Below are positions 17,877-27,375 of a stretch of DNA of 64,000 nucleotides, in pieces; the stretch's first letter is position 1, and every line of letters starts with the position of its first letter. The DNA is taken from positions 434,001 to 498,000 of the forward strand of contig CBDCDJ010000007.1 of the NCBI GenBank assembly GCA_965215355.1, written 5' to 3'. The DNA comes from CBDCDJ01 sp965215355 (lineage in GTDB: Bacteria; Deinococcota; Deinococci; Deinococcales; Trueperaceae). Both the position numbers and the translations under genes were made by a program. The notes under the pieces are model-generated. The model was given only the letters and a program-made list of their open reading frames with translations, was not told the origin of the DNA and did not search any database.

Positions 17877-17987
17877 CGGTTTGTCACGTGTTTAGACCTC
17901 ACTGTTCCACGTACTCACCACACAAGTTTGGACTGTCCGTTCGCTGTTCGTTCAACCCTGCACCGTCAGGGGATTCACAAGGGAGTG

Positions 17988-18389
17988 ATGACGCTGCCAA
18001 CCGTCAACCAGTTGCTGCGCAAAGGGCGCAAGACGCTCAAGAAAAAGAACAAAACCCCGGCCCTCAAGGGAAGCCCGCAACGTCGCGGCGTGTGCACGGT
18101 CGTCAAGACCCAGACGCCCAAAAAGCCGAACTCGGCACTGCGCAAAATCGCGCGGGTTCGCTTGTCGAGCGGCTTTGAGGTCACGGCGTACATTCCCGGC
18201 GAAAAGCACAACCTGCAAGAGCACTCGGTCGTGCTGATTCGCGGCGGGCGCGTGAAAGACCTGCCGGGCGTTCGCTATCACATCGTCCGCGGCGCGCTCG
18301 ACACCCAGGGCGTCGGCGTCGGCCGTTACGTCCAGCGCAACCAGGGCCGGAGCAAGTACGGCTCCAAAAAGCCCAAGGCGAAGAAGTAG
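17988..18389 (+). CDS. rpsL: 30S ribosomal protein S12
   Basis: 133 aa, beginning TLPTVNQLLRKGRKTLKKK. The decoding-site loops TPKKPNSALRK and VKDLPGVRYH keep the wild-type residues at which streptomycin-resistance changes usually occur. ATG 17988 fits the family N-terminus and follows AGGGAG; the long open frame upstream is the leader. First gene of the operon. Confidence 0.97.
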   Translation: MTLPTVNQLLRKGRKTLKKKNKTPALKGSPQRRGVCTVVKTQTPKKPNSALRKIARVRLSSGFEVTAYIPGEKHNLQEHSVVLIRGGRVKDLPGVRYHIVRGALDTQGVGVGRYVQRNQGRSKYGSKKPKAKK

Positions 18390-18396
18390 GAGTTTT

Positions 18397-18867
18397 ATGG
18401 CACGCAGACGCAGAGCCGAAATCCGTCCCATCGAGCCCGACCTGGTGTACGCGGACACCACCGTCACCTCGTTTATCAACAAGATGATGCGGGAGGGCAA
18501 GAAAAATCTGTCCAGCCGCATCTTTTACGGCGCTTGCCGTTTGGTGCAGGAGCGCAGCGGCCAGGAACCCTTGAAAGTGTTTCGCCAGGCCGTAGACAAC
18601 GTCAAACCGCGCATCGAGGTCAAGAGCCGCCGCGTGGGTGGGGCGACGTACCAGGTGCCGGTCGAGGTCAACCCGCGCCGCTCGCAGTCTTTGAGCCTGC
18701 GCTGGCTCGTCGCCGCCTCGGACTCACGGCCCGAGCGCACCGCGGTCGAGCGCGTGGCGGGCGAGTTGCTAGACGCGGCGGCGGGTCGCGGCGGCGCAGT
18801 CAAGAAAAAAGACGACGTCGAACGCATGGCCGAAGCCAACCGCGCTTACGCGCACTACCGCTGGTAG
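18397..18867 (+). CDS. rpsG: 30S ribosomal protein S7
   Basis: 156 aa, family length. RRRAEIRP, VTSFINKMMREGKK, GGATYQVPVEV and LDAAAGRGGAVKKKDDVERMAEANRAYAHYRW are S7 landmarks. Primary 16S rRNA binder of the 30S head. Seven nt after rpsL, with ribosome site AGGAG. Confidence 0.97.
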   Translation: MARRRRAEIRPIEPDLVYADTTVTSFINKMMREGKKNLSSRIFYGACRLVQERSGQEPLKVFRQAVDNVKPRIEVKSRRVGGATYQVPVEVNPRRSQSLSLRWLVAASDSRPERTAVERVAGELLDAAAGRGGAVKKKDDVERMAEANRAYAHYRW

Positions 18868-18947
18868 AAAGGAGGACGAAAGCTCGAACCCCGAACCCCG
18901 AAGAACGCCCAGGCGAAGCTTCGACTTTGGATTTCGACTTTTTTATC
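18868..18947 (+). promoter_or_regulatory. Orphan ribosome site and AT-rich insert before fusA
   Basis: AAAGGAGG at 18869-18876 is a near-perfect Shine-Dalgarno sequence but no start codon lies 4-12 nt after it. fusA ATG 18948 is about 70 nt away behind cgactttttt-atc. This looks like an insertion that separated fusA from its original ribosome site. Confidence 0.5.
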
Positions 18948-21020
18948 ATGGCAACCCACACAGGTATTGACTTAACCAAAACCCGCAACATCGGCATCGC
19001 CGCACACATCGACGCGGGCAAAACGACGTTGACCGAGCGCATCCTCTTTTACACGGGCCGAATTCACAAAACCGGCGAGGTTCACGAGGGTGCCGCGACG
19101 ATGGACTGGATGGAGCAAGAGCGCGAGCGCGGCATCACGATTACTTCGGCGGTGACCACCGCGAACTGGAAAGACACCCGCATCAACATCATCGACACGC
19201 CGGGCCACGTGGACTTCACGATGGAGGTGGAGCGTAGTATGCGCGTGCTCGACGCGGCTGTGGCCGTGTTCGACGGTTCACAAGGCGTCGAGCCGCAGAG
19301 TGAAACCGTGTGGCGTCAGGCCGACAAGTACCGGGTGCCACGTCTCGCCTTTGCCAACAAGATGGACAAGACCGGCGCGGACTTTCAGCTCGTGCTGGAC
19401 TCGATGGAAGAACGCCTCGGCGCAAACGCGGTGCCGATCCAGTGGCCTATCGGCCGCGAGGACAGCTTTACGGGGCTTATCGACCTCGTCGAGATGCAGA
19501 CCTACACCTACTTGGATGACTTGGGCCAAGACATCGAGGTGGGCGACATCCCCGCCGACTACCGGGATATCGCCCAAGAAAAGCGCAACCTGATGATTGA
19601 GAAGCTCGCCGACGTCGACGACGAAGTAGCGATGCTGTTTCTCGAGGGCGAAGAAGTCCCCAGCAACATCATCAACGCCGCCATTCGCAAGGGCGTCATC
19701 AGCCTCAGCGTGTTTCCGGTGCTCTGCGGTTCGGCACTGAAAAACAAGGGCGTGCAGCGTCTCCTCGACGCCGTGACCCTCTATTTGCCGAGCCCGCTCG
19801 ACGTGCCCGCCATTCGGGGCGTCTTGCCGGAGAACGGCGAAGAGACGAGCCGCTCCGCCGACGACGACGCGCCGACCTCGGCCCTGGCATTCAAAATCAT
19901 GACCGACCCTTACGTGGGCCGCTTGACCTTTGTAAGGGTGTATTCGGGGGTGCTCGAGTCTGGCTCCTACGTCTACAACGCTTCTAAGGGCAAGCGCGAG
20001 CGCATCGGCCGTTTGATGAAGATGCACTCGAACAACCGCGAAGAGGTCGACCGCATCGGCGCGGGCGACTTAGGCGCGGTCATCGGCTTGAAAGACACCA
20101 CCACGGGCGACACGCTCTGCGACCCGGACCACTTGGTGATTCTGGAGTCTATCGAAGTCCCTGAGCCGGTCATTTCAGTCGCTATCGAACCCGCTTCGAA
20201 GGCCGACCAGGACAAGCTCTCGAACGGTCTGGTCAAGCTTACCGAAGAAGACCCGACCTTCCGCGTGCAGACCGACAGCGAAACCGGTCAGACCGTCATT
20301 TCGGGCATGGGCGAGCTTCACCTGGAAATCATTGTGGACCGTTTGCGCCGCGAGTTCAACGTGAACGCCAACGTGGGCGCGCCGCAAGTCGCGTACCGCG
20401 AGACGATCACCCGCGCGGTCGACGTGCAGGGCAAGTTTGTGCGGCAGTCGGGCGGACGCGGCCAGTACGGCGACGTGCGCATCAAGGCGGAACCCTTGGA
20501 GCGCGGCAGCGGCTTCGAGTTCGAAAACGCCGTCGTCGGTGGAACGATTCCCCGCGAATTCATTCCGGCGGTTCAAAAGGGCGTCGAAGAAGCGATGCAA
20601 AATGGGCCGCTTTTAGGTTTTCCCATCGTGGACATGAAAGTCGTCCTTTACGACGGTTCGTATCACGAGGTCGATTCAAGCGAGATGGCCTTCAAGATTG
20701 CCGCTTCGATGGCGATTCGCGAGGTCATGAACAAGGGCGGGGCAACCGTGCTCGAGCCCATCATGCGCGTCGAAGTCGTCACGCCGGAAACCTACATGGG
20801 CGACGCCATCGGCAGCTTGAACTCTCGTCGCGGTCAAATTCAGGGGATGCAGCCGCGCGGCAACGCGCAAGTCATCAACGCCAACGTCCCCCTGTCGGAG
20901 ATGTTCGGCTACGCGACCGACCTGCGCAGCCTGACGCAAGGCCGCGCGACGTTCACGATGTTTTTAGACCACTACGCCCAAGTCCCGAAAAACGTTCAGG
21001 ACGAGTTAGTTAAAAAATAA
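18948..21020 (+). CDS. fusA: Elongation factor G
   Basis: 690 aa, family length. P-loop AHIDAGKT (19-26), G2/G3 EQERERGITITSA and DTPGHVDF, NKMD. Later domains show GRGQYGDV and PIMRVEVVTPE, typical of EF-G. GTPase that drives ribosome translocation. Start set at ATG 18948 from alignment with Thermus EF-G wording (MA...DLxxxRNIGIAAHIDAGKTT). No Shine-Dalgarno sequence directly in front of it. Confidence 0.96.
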   Translation: MATHTGIDLTKTRNIGIAAHIDAGKTTLTERILFYTGRIHKTGEVHEGAATMDWMEQERERGITITSAVTTANWKDTRINIIDTPGHVDFTMEVERSMRVLDAAVAVFDGSQGVEPQSETVWRQADKYRVPRLAFANKMDKTGADFQLVLDSMEERLGANAVPIQWPIGREDSFTGLIDLVEMQTYTYLDDLGQDIEVGDIPADYRDIAQEKRNLMIEKLADVDDEVAMLFLEGEEVPSNIINAAIRKGVISLSVFPVLCGSALKNKGVQRLLDAVTLYLPSPLDVPAIRGVLPENGEETSRSADDDAPTSALAFKIMTDPYVGRLTFVRVYSGVLESGSYVYNASKGKRERIGRLMKMHSNNREEVDRIGAGDLGAVIGLKDTTTGDTLCDPDHLVILESIEVPEPVISVAIEPASKADQDKLSNGLVKLTEEDPTFRVQTDSETGQTVISGMGELHLEIIVDRLRREFNVNANVGAPQVAYRETITRAVDVQGKFVRQSGGRGQYGDVRIKAEPLERGSGFEFENAVVGGTIPREFIPAVQKGVEEAMQNGPLLGFPIVDMKVVLYDGSYHEVDSSEMAFKIAASMAIREVMNKGGATVLEPIMRVEVVTPETYMGDAIGSLNSRRGQIQGMQPRGNAQVINANVPLSEMFGYATDLRSLTQGRATFTMFLDHYAQVPKNVQDELVKK

Positions 21021-21026
21021 TCGAGA

Positions 21027-21059
21027 GGTGTCGTCTGCGATTTGCACACAGACGACACC
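21027..21059 (+). promoter_or_regulatory. fusA-tuf intergenic hairpin
   Basis: Perfect 11-bp arms GGTGTCGTCTG (21027-21037) and CAGACGACACC (21049-21059). No T-run, so an RNA-processing site, attenuator or binding site is possible. Confidence 0.6.
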
Positions 21060-21102
21060 CTGAAACCACATCGAACTTTAGATTCAAGAAGGAGCGATTC
21101 AA

Positions 21103-22320
21103 ATGGCAAAAAGTGTCTTTCAGAGGACGAAACCGCACGTAAACGTGGGCACCATCGGGCACGTGGACCACGGCAAGACGACTTTAACGGCGGCCATCAC
21201 TTTCACAGCGGCGGCCGCGGACCCGACGGTGACGACGCAAAGCTACGACCAAATCGACAAAGCGCCCGAAGAGAAAGCTCGGGGCATCACCATCAACACC
21301 TCGCACGTGGAATACCAAACCAAAGCGCGCCACTACTCCCACGTCGACTGCCCCGGCCACGCCGACTACGTCAAGAACATGATTACCGGCGCCGCGCAGA
21401 TGGACGGAGCCATCCTGGTGGTCTCGGCCGCCGACGGCCCCATGCCGCAAACGCGAGAGCACATCTTGTTGGCTAGACAAGTGGGCGTGCCCTACATCGT
21501 GGTGTTCATGAACAAGACCGACATGGTCGACGACGAAGAACTGCTCGAACTCGTCGAAATGGAAGTGCGCGAACTTCTGTCGAGCTACGACTTCCCCGGC
21601 GACGACATCCCGGTGATTCAAGGCTCGGCTTTGAAAGCCCTAGAAGCCCTGCAGGCCAACCCCAACACCCAGCGCGGCGAAAACGAGTGGGTGGACAAGA
21701 TCTGGGACCTGCTCGACGCGGTGGACAGCTACATCCCCACACCCGAGCGCGACGTGGATAAAGCTTTCCTGATGCCGGTCGAAGACGTCTTCACCATCAC
21801 CGGCCGCGGCACGGTGGCTACCGGCCGGGTCGAACGGGGCACGGTCAAGACCGGCGAAGAGATTTCCATCGTGGGGCTGAGCGACACCAAGAAGACGGTC
21901 GTCACCGGTGTGGAGATGCACCGCAAGACGCTCGACTCAGGTTTAGCGGGCGACAACGTGGGCGTGCTGTTGAGAGGCGTGGGCCGCGACGACATCGAGC
22001 GGGGTCAGGTGTTGGCCAAACCCGGCTCGATCACTCCACATACCGTTTTCGACGGGTCGGTGTACATCCTCAAGAAAGAAGAGGGGGGCCGCCACTCGGC
22101 TTTTTTCACCGGTTACCGGCCGCAGTTTTACTTTCGCACCACGGACGTGACGGGTGTGGTCACCCTGCCCGAGAGTGTGGAGATGGTGATGCCCGGGGAC
22201 AACGTGGAACTCTCGGTAGAACTCATCAAACCCATAGCGATGGAAGACGGCTTGCGCTTCGCCATCCGTGAGGGTGGCCGCACCGTGGGAGCTGGCGTGG
22301 TTACTAAGGTGACGAAGTAG
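21103..22320 (+). CDS. tuf: Elongation factor Tu
   Basis: 405 aa. GHVDHGKT (19-26), EKARGITIN, DCPGHADY, NKTD and SALKALE in domain 1, then RGTVATGRVERG and the C-terminal GGRTVGAGVVTK. It keeps the extra GRHSAFFTGYRPQFYFRTTDVTG stretch seen in all EF-Tu. AGAAGGAG 8 nt upstream. Carries aminoacyl-tRNA to the ribosome. Only one tuf is seen in the window. Confidence 0.98.
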   Translation: MAKSVFQRTKPHVNVGTIGHVDHGKTTLTAAITFTAAAADPTVTTQSYDQIDKAPEEKARGITINTSHVEYQTKARHYSHVDCPGHADYVKNMITGAAQMDGAILVVSAADGPMPQTREHILLARQVGVPYIVVFMNKTDMVDDEELLELVEMEVRELLSSYDFPGDDIPVIQGSALKALEALQANPNTQRGENEWVDKIWDLLDAVDSYIPTPERDVDKAFLMPVEDVFTITGRGTVATGRVERGTVKTGEEISIVGLSDTKKTVVTGVEMHRKTLDSGLAGDNVGVLLRGVGRDDIERGQVLAKPGSITPHTVFDGSVYILKKEEGGRHSAFFTGYRPQFYFRTTDVTGVVTLPESVEMVMPGDNVELSVELIKPIAMEDGLRFAIREGGRTVGAGVVTKVTK

Positions 22321-22323
22321 GTT

Positions 22324-22647
22324 ATGGCCGCCACTCCTCGCATCCGCATCAAGCTCAAAGGCTTCGACCACCGCAGCCTGGACTCCTCGGCGACAAAAAT
22401 TGTCGACACGGTCAAGCGCACCGGCGCGAAGGTGGCGGGACCCGTCCCGTTGCCGACCCGCACGCGGCGCTTCTGCGTGCTCCGCAGTCCCTTTGTCAAC
22501 AAGGACAGCCGTGAGCACTTTGAAATTCGCACCCATAACCGCCTGATAGACATCAAGGCACCAACCAAAAGCACCATCGACAGCTTGATGCACTTGGACC
22601 TCCCGACCGGGGTGGACATCGAAATCAAGACGGTCGGAGGCAGGTAA
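22324..22647 (+). CDS. rpsJ: 30S ribosomal protein S10
   Basis: 107 aa. IRIKLKGFDHRSLD at the start, PLPTRTRRFCVLRSPFVNKDSREHFEIRTH in the long loop, and DLPTGVDIEIK at the end. Three nt after tuf, so the str and S10 clusters are joined here. Confidence 0.97.
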   Translation: MAATPRIRIKLKGFDHRSLDSSATKIVDTVKRTGAKVAGPVPLPTRTRRFCVLRSPFVNKDSREHFEIRTHNRLIDIKAPTKSTIDSLMHLDLPTGVDIEIKTVGGR

Positions 22648-22649
22648 AC

Positions 22650-23270
22650 GTGAAAGGCATTTTAGGAACCAAAGTGGGCATGACCCAAGTCTGGCAGGGC
22701 GACCGGCTCGTCCCGGTCACGGTCGTGATGGCCGGACCCTGCCCGGTCGTGCAGCGCAAAGCCCCCGACACCGACGGCTACAGCGCCGTGCAGCTCGGTT
22801 GGGTGGAAAAGAGCGCCAAGGCTGCCAACAAACCCGAAACGGGTCATGCCAAAAAAGCCGACGTAGCGCCGCAACGCCACCTCGTCGAGTTCCGCGACTT
22901 CGCACCCGAAGGGGACGCGGTTACCGTCGAGCTGTTCGAGGCCGGACAAAAGGTCGACGTGACCGGCACCAGCAAAGGCCGCGGGACCGCGGGCGTCATC
23001 AAGCGCTGGGGTTTTTCGGGGATGCCCGCGTCGCACGGTGTCAAAAAGAAGCACCGGCACGGGGGCTCCATCGGTCAGCGCAAGTCGCCGGGCCGTGTTT
23101 ACAAGGGTAAAAAGATGGCCGGACACTACGGCGCTGAAACGGTGACGACGGTCGGCTTGGAACTCGTCGACGTGCGCCCGGACGACAACTTGCTGCTCAT
23201 CCGCGGTGCGTTGCCGGGTCCGAACGGTGGCCTCGTCATCGTCAAGAACTCACGAAAGCAGGTGAGCTGA
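22650..23270 (+). CDS. rplC: 50S ribosomal protein L3
   Basis: 206 aa. GILGTKVGMTQVW start, GFSGMPASHGVKKKHRHGGSIGQRKSPGRVYKGKKMAGH loop that reaches the peptidyl-transferase region. GTG start two nt after the rpsJ stop with GGAGG upstream. Confidence 0.97.
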   Translation: MKGILGTKVGMTQVWQGDRLVPVTVVMAGPCPVVQRKAPDTDGYSAVQLGWVEKSAKAANKPETGHAKKADVAPQRHLVEFRDFAPEGDAVTVELFEAGQKVDVTGTSKGRGTAGVIKRWGFSGMPASHGVKKKHRHGGSIGQRKSPGRVYKGKKMAGHYGAETVTTVGLELVDVRPDDNLLLIRGALPGPNGGLVIVKNSRKQVS

Positions 23271-23902
23271 TGCCCGTCACCTTAGACGTGCTCGGCAGCG
23301 GGCGCAAACTCACGCTCGACTTGCCCGAGCCCAAAGCGTCGGTGCTGCACGAGGTCGTCAACTGGCAACTCTCGAAGCGCCGCCGCGGCACCGCGCACGC
23401 CAAAACGCGCGCCGAAGTCGTCGGCTCGACCGCCAAGATTTACCCGCAAAAGGGTACCGGCCGCGCCCGCCACGGCAGCCGCAAAGCGCCGATTTTCGTG
23501 GGCGGCGGCAAAGCCTTCGGCCCGCGCCCCCGCGACTACGAATACACCTTGCCGAAACGGGTGCGCCGCTTGGGACTGCAGATGGCCCTCGCCGCGCGGG
23601 CCATCGAAGGCAAGCTTACCCTGGTCGAAAGTTTCGACATCGGCGGTCGTACCAAGGAATTCGTCGCCTGGGCTGCCAGCAACGGCTTCGACGGCCGTGA
23701 GCGCGTGCTCCTCGTCACCGACAACGAACTCGCCCGGCGCGCGGCGCGCAACCTGCCGTGGGTGGGCGTGTTGCCGCGCAAAGGTTTGAACGTTTACGAC
23801 ATCTTGCGCTACGACCGGCTGATTGCCGACGCGACGCTGCTCGAGGCCGGCGCTATGAGTGACGCCAGCGTGACCGAGGGGATTCCCCATGAACCCACAT
23901 GA
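23270..23902 (+). CDS. rplD: 50S ribosomal protein L4
   Basis: 210 aa. RRRGTAHAKTRAEV and KGTGRARHGSRKAPIFVGGGKAFGP are the tunnel-loop signatures. Overlaps rplC stop by 1 nt and rplW by 14 nt. L4 represses the S10 operon in E. coli; no comparable target can be identified here by eye. Confidence 0.97.
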   Translation: MPVTLDVLGSGRKLTLDLPEPKASVLHEVVNWQLSKRRRGTAHAKTRAEVVGSTAKIYPQKGTGRARHGSRKAPIFVGGGKAFGPRPRDYEYTLPKRVRRLGLQMALAARAIEGKLTLVESFDIGGRTKEFVAWAASNGFDGRERVLLVTDNELARRAARNLPWVGVLPRKGLNVYDILRYDRLIADATLLEAGAMSDASVTEGIPHEPT

Positions 23903-24176
23903 CGTCGTCCTGCGCCCCGTGATGAGCGAAAAAGCCATTATGGGCATCGCTGAGAACAAGTACGCCTTTTACGTCCGGCCGGGCGCGAACCGCACCGAAA
24001 TCAAAGATTCCATCGAGCGCGTGTTCGACGTGGACGTGGTGAAAATCAACCTCGTGAACGTGCGCGGCAAGCTCAAGACACTCGGCCGCCATGCAGGCCG
24101 CCGCCCGGCGCGCCTAAAAGCCATCGTGACCTTGAAAGAAGGTCAGCGCATTCAAGCTCTCGAAGGTCTCACCTAA
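23889..24176 (+). CDS. rplW: 50S ribosomal protein L23
   Basis: 95 aa. DVVLRPVMSEKAI, YAFYVRPGANRTEIKDSIERVFDVDVVKIN. Sits at the tunnel exit and docks trigger factor and SRP. Begins inside rplD, which points to coupled translation. Confidence 0.96.
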   Translation: MNPHDVVLRPVMSEKAIMGIAENKYAFYVRPGANRTEIKDSIERVFDVDVVKINLVNVRGKLKTLGRHAGRRPARLKAIVTLKEGQRIQALEGLT

Positions 24177-24187
24177 GGAGGGGTCTT

Positions 24188-25024
24188 ATGCCAGTCAAGA
24201 GTTATCGCCCCTACACCCCTTCGCGCCGGTTTATGACGACGCCGGACTTTGCCGAAGTTACCAAAGCCGAGCCGGAAAAGTCGCTGCTCGAGCCGACAAA
24301 ACGCTCCGGCGGCCGCAACAACCGGGGCCGCATCACTACGAGATTTCGCGGCGGCGGCCACAAGCGCCGCTACCGCGTCATCGACTTTCGCCGCCGCGAC
24401 AAAGAGGGCGTCCCCGCCCAAGTCGCCGGCATCGAGTACGACCCCAACCGCAGCGCGAACATCGCCCTGCTGCACTATCTGGACGGCGAAAAGCGCTACA
24501 TCTTAGCGCCGGAAAAGTTGGTCGTCGGCTCCCGCATCGTCAGTGGCCCCGAGGCCGAGCCGGTCGTCGGCAACGCCCTACCTTTACGCTTTGTCCCCAT
24601 CGGGGCGGTCGTTCACAACGTGGAACTGGTGCCGGGTAAAGGTGCGCAAATCGCCCGCAGCGCGGGTACAAGCATCCAGATTCAAGGTCGTGACGGCGAC
24701 TACGTCACCTTGCGCCTGCCCTCGGGCGAGTTGCGCCGGATTCACGGCGAGTGTTACGCCACCGTCGGCGTCGTCGGCAACGCCGAACACAAAAACCTCA
24801 CCCACGGCAAGGCCGGGCGCACGCGCTGGGCGGGTCGCAAACCCCACGTTCGGGGCCGCGCCATGAACCCGGTCGACCACCCACACGGCGGCGGCGAAGG
24901 CCGCTCCACCGGGGGCCGAGACCCGGTCAGCCCTTGGGGTCAAAAAGCCAAAGGCCTCAAGACGCGCTCCAAGCGTAAGACGAGTTCGAAGTTCATCGTC
25001 CGCCGCCGGAAAGGAAGTAAGTAA
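24188..25024 (+). CDS. rplB: 50S ribosomal protein L2
   Basis: 278 aa. Begins VKSYRPYTPSRRFMTT. GRNNRGRITTRFRGGGHKRRYR and the C-terminal GRAMNPVDHPHGGGEGR, with its conserved His, identify L2. Strong AAGGAGGGG ribosome site. Confidence 0.98.
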   Translation: MPVKSYRPYTPSRRFMTTPDFAEVTKAEPEKSLLEPTKRSGGRNNRGRITTRFRGGGHKRRYRVIDFRRRDKEGVPAQVAGIEYDPNRSANIALLHYLDGEKRYILAPEKLVVGSRIVSGPEAEPVVGNALPLRFVPIGAVVHNVELVPGKGAQIARSAGTSIQIQGRDGDYVTLRLPSGELRRIHGECYATVGVVGNAEHKNLTHGKAGRTRWAGRKPHVRGRAMNPVDHPHGGGEGRSTGGRDPVSPWGQKAKGLKTRSKRKTSSKFIVRRRKGSK

Positions 25025-25290
25025 TGCCCCGCAGCACCAAAAAGGGGCCGTTTATCGACGAGCACCTGCTCGACAAAATCGACGCGGCCAACGACTCCGG
25101 CGCTAGAAAAGTGATTCGCACCTGGAGCCGCCGCTCGACGGTGGTGCCCGAGATGGTCGGCCACACCTTCGGCGTTTACAACGGCAAACAGCACGTGCCG
25201 GTCTTCGTCCAAGAAAACATGGTCGGCCACAAACTCGGCGAGTTCGCGCCGACGCGGATTTTCCGCAGCCACGGCGGGGGCCGGGGCTGA
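25024..25290 (+). CDS. rpsS: 30S ribosomal protein S19
   Basis: 88 aa. MPRSTKKGPFIDEHLLDKI, IRTWSRRSTVVPEMVGHTFGVYNGKQHVPVFV, KLGEFAPTRIFRSHGG. Overlaps rplB and rplV by 1 nt each. Confidence 0.97.
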   Translation: MPRSTKKGPFIDEHLLDKIDAANDSGARKVIRTWSRRSTVVPEMVGHTFGVYNGKQHVPVFVQENMVGHKLGEFAPTRIFRSHGGGRG

Positions 25291-25622
25291 TGGAAGCCAA
25301 AGCCAGACTGAACACCTTGCGCTCGACCCCGCAAAAAACGCGGCTCGTCGCCGACCTCATCCGCGGCAAAGAGGTGGCCAAGGCCGAGAACATCTTGCGC
25401 TTCACGCCGCGCCGGGCGGCCAAACCTATCCTCAAGCTTTTGCAGAGCGCGAAGGCCAACGCAGTCAACAACCACGACATGTTTGAAGACACCTTGTTCG
25501 TGTCTAAAATCATGGTCGACGAAGGTCCGGTCTTGAAACGCTTTTTGCCCAGAGCCCGGGGCCGCGCCGACCTGCTGCGCAAGCGCACCAGTCACGTCAC
25601 CATCGTTTTGGAGGAAAAGTAG
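25290..25622 (+). CDS. rplV: 50S ribosomal protein L22
   Basis: 110 aa. STPQKTRLVADLIRGKEVAKAENILRF and the tunnel hairpin LKRFLPRARGRADLLRKRTSHVTIVL. Shares a base with rpsC. Confidence 0.97.
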   Translation: MEAKARLNTLRSTPQKTRLVADLIRGKEVAKAENILRFTPRRAAKPILKLLQSAKANAVNNHDMFEDTLFVSKIMVDEGPVLKRFLPRARGRADLLRKRTSHVTIVLEEK

Positions 25623-26442
25623 TGGGAAACAAAATCAACCCGCTCGGCTTCCGGCTTGGGGTGAACAAGGAATCGTCGGCCAAGTGGTACGCGAGTCCTG
25701 AAACTTATCCTCAGCTGTTAGCTGACGACCGGCTCATCCGCGAAACTATCCAAAAAGAGGTTGGTCGCGCCGGGATTTCACGTATCGAGATAGAACGCGC
25801 GGCGCACAACATCAACATCACCATTCACACGGCCAAGCCCGGTGTGGTCATCGGTCGCGGTGGCGAGTCGATTAAAGAGCTGCGCACCAAGCTCGACGCC
25901 AAACTTTCAGGCACCATCGCCGTAAACGTGCAAGAGGTGCAAAACGCCAACACCAACGCGGCCTTGATAGCGCAGCGCATCGCCGAGCAGTTGGAACGCC
26001 GTTTCGCCTTCCGCCGCGCCATGAAGCAGGCCGTGCAGCGCACGATGGAGTCGGGCGCGCAGGGCGTCAAGATTCGCTGCTCGGGTCGTTTGGGCGGCAC
26101 CGAGCAGGCGCGCCCCGAATGGTACTCGGACGGCCGGGTGCCGCTGCAAACCTTGCGTGCCGACATCGAATACGGGACGGCTCGAGCCCAGACCACCTAC
26201 GGCATCATCGGCGTCAAAGCTTGGGTGTTCAAGGGCGAAATCGTCGGCGACAAACAGCGCCGCGCCGCGCTGTTGCCGCGTACGAGGCGCGACGAGGACA
26301 AACAGCGCCGCCGCCGCCGCCCGGCCGCCAAGCGCCGCGGCGACCGCGGTGGTAGCGACAGGGGCGGCAGTGACCGGGGCGGCAGCGACCGGGGCGGCAG
26401 TGACCGGCCCGGCACTCGCCCCCCCCGCAAGGAGCGCAGCTG

Positions 26443-26443
<1 letters not shown>
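25622..26443 (+). CDS. rpsC: 30S ribosomal protein S3 with repeat-rich tail
   Basis: 273 aa, longer than the usual 210-240. MGNKINPLGFRLG start, KH-domain GxxG as GRGGESI, RHGVKIRCSGRLGG-like block. The C-terminal about 45 residues are Arg-rich followed by four to five GGSDR repeats. The tail is encoded by 15-bp tandem units. GTG start overlapping the rplV stop. Confidence 0.96.
26337..26411 (+). repeat. 15-bp tandem repeat in rpsC tail (GGSDR)
   Basis: Four to five near-identical units of GGCGGCAGTGACCGG encode Gly-Gly-Ser-Asp-Arg repeats at the S3 C-terminus. Confidence 0.85.
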
Positions 26444-27048
<605 letters not shown>

Positions 27049-27052
<4 letters not shown>

Positions 27053-27294
27053 AAAAAACCCTGCAAGGCCGCGTGGTCAGCAACAAGGCCGACAAGACGG
27101 TGACGGTGCTCGTCGAGCGTCGCTTTCTTCACCCGCTCTACGGCAAGGTCGTCACCACGACGAAAAAGTATCTTGCTCACGACGAAACCAACCTGTACGG
27201 CGAGGGCGACGTGGTCGAAATCGTCTCGAGCCGCCCCATCAGCAAGCGCAAAAGCTTTACTGTAGACAAACTCATCGAGAAAGCGAGGGGGTGA
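27049..27294 (+). CDS. rpsQ: 30S ribosomal protein S17
   Basis: 81 aa. LQGRVVSNKADKTVTVLVERRFLHPLYGKVV, GDVVEIVSSRPISKRKSF. ATGA overlap with rpmC. The unusual gap to rplN follows. Confidence 0.96.
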
Positions 27295-27299
27295 GGGGT

Positions 27300-27375
27300 T
27301 TTTTAGTCTTTGGTTTTTAGTTTTTAGTCTGACGGATGACTAACCACTAACCACTAACTACTGTTACCTTCCATC
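27300..27375. repeat. TTAGT/ACTAA low-complexity inverted repeat between rpsQ and rplN
   Basis: ggTTTTTAGTTTTTAGTC, then TGACGGAT, then GACTAACCACTAACCACTAACTA: two runs of short motifs that are inverted to each other, about 80 bp, in an operon where other genes touch. rplN has no Shine-Dalgarno sequence; TACCTT lies 5 nt before its ATG. Confidence 0.65.

Noticed and set aside
17685..17987. In-frame extension of rpsL to 17685
   Set aside because: It covers a repeat, the promoter and the leader hairpin. S12 starts at TLPTVNQLL.
18534..18947. Extension of the fusA frame through rpsG
   Set aside because: It overlaps S7 and carries no EF-G homology. EF-G proteins start about 15 residues before the P-loop region.
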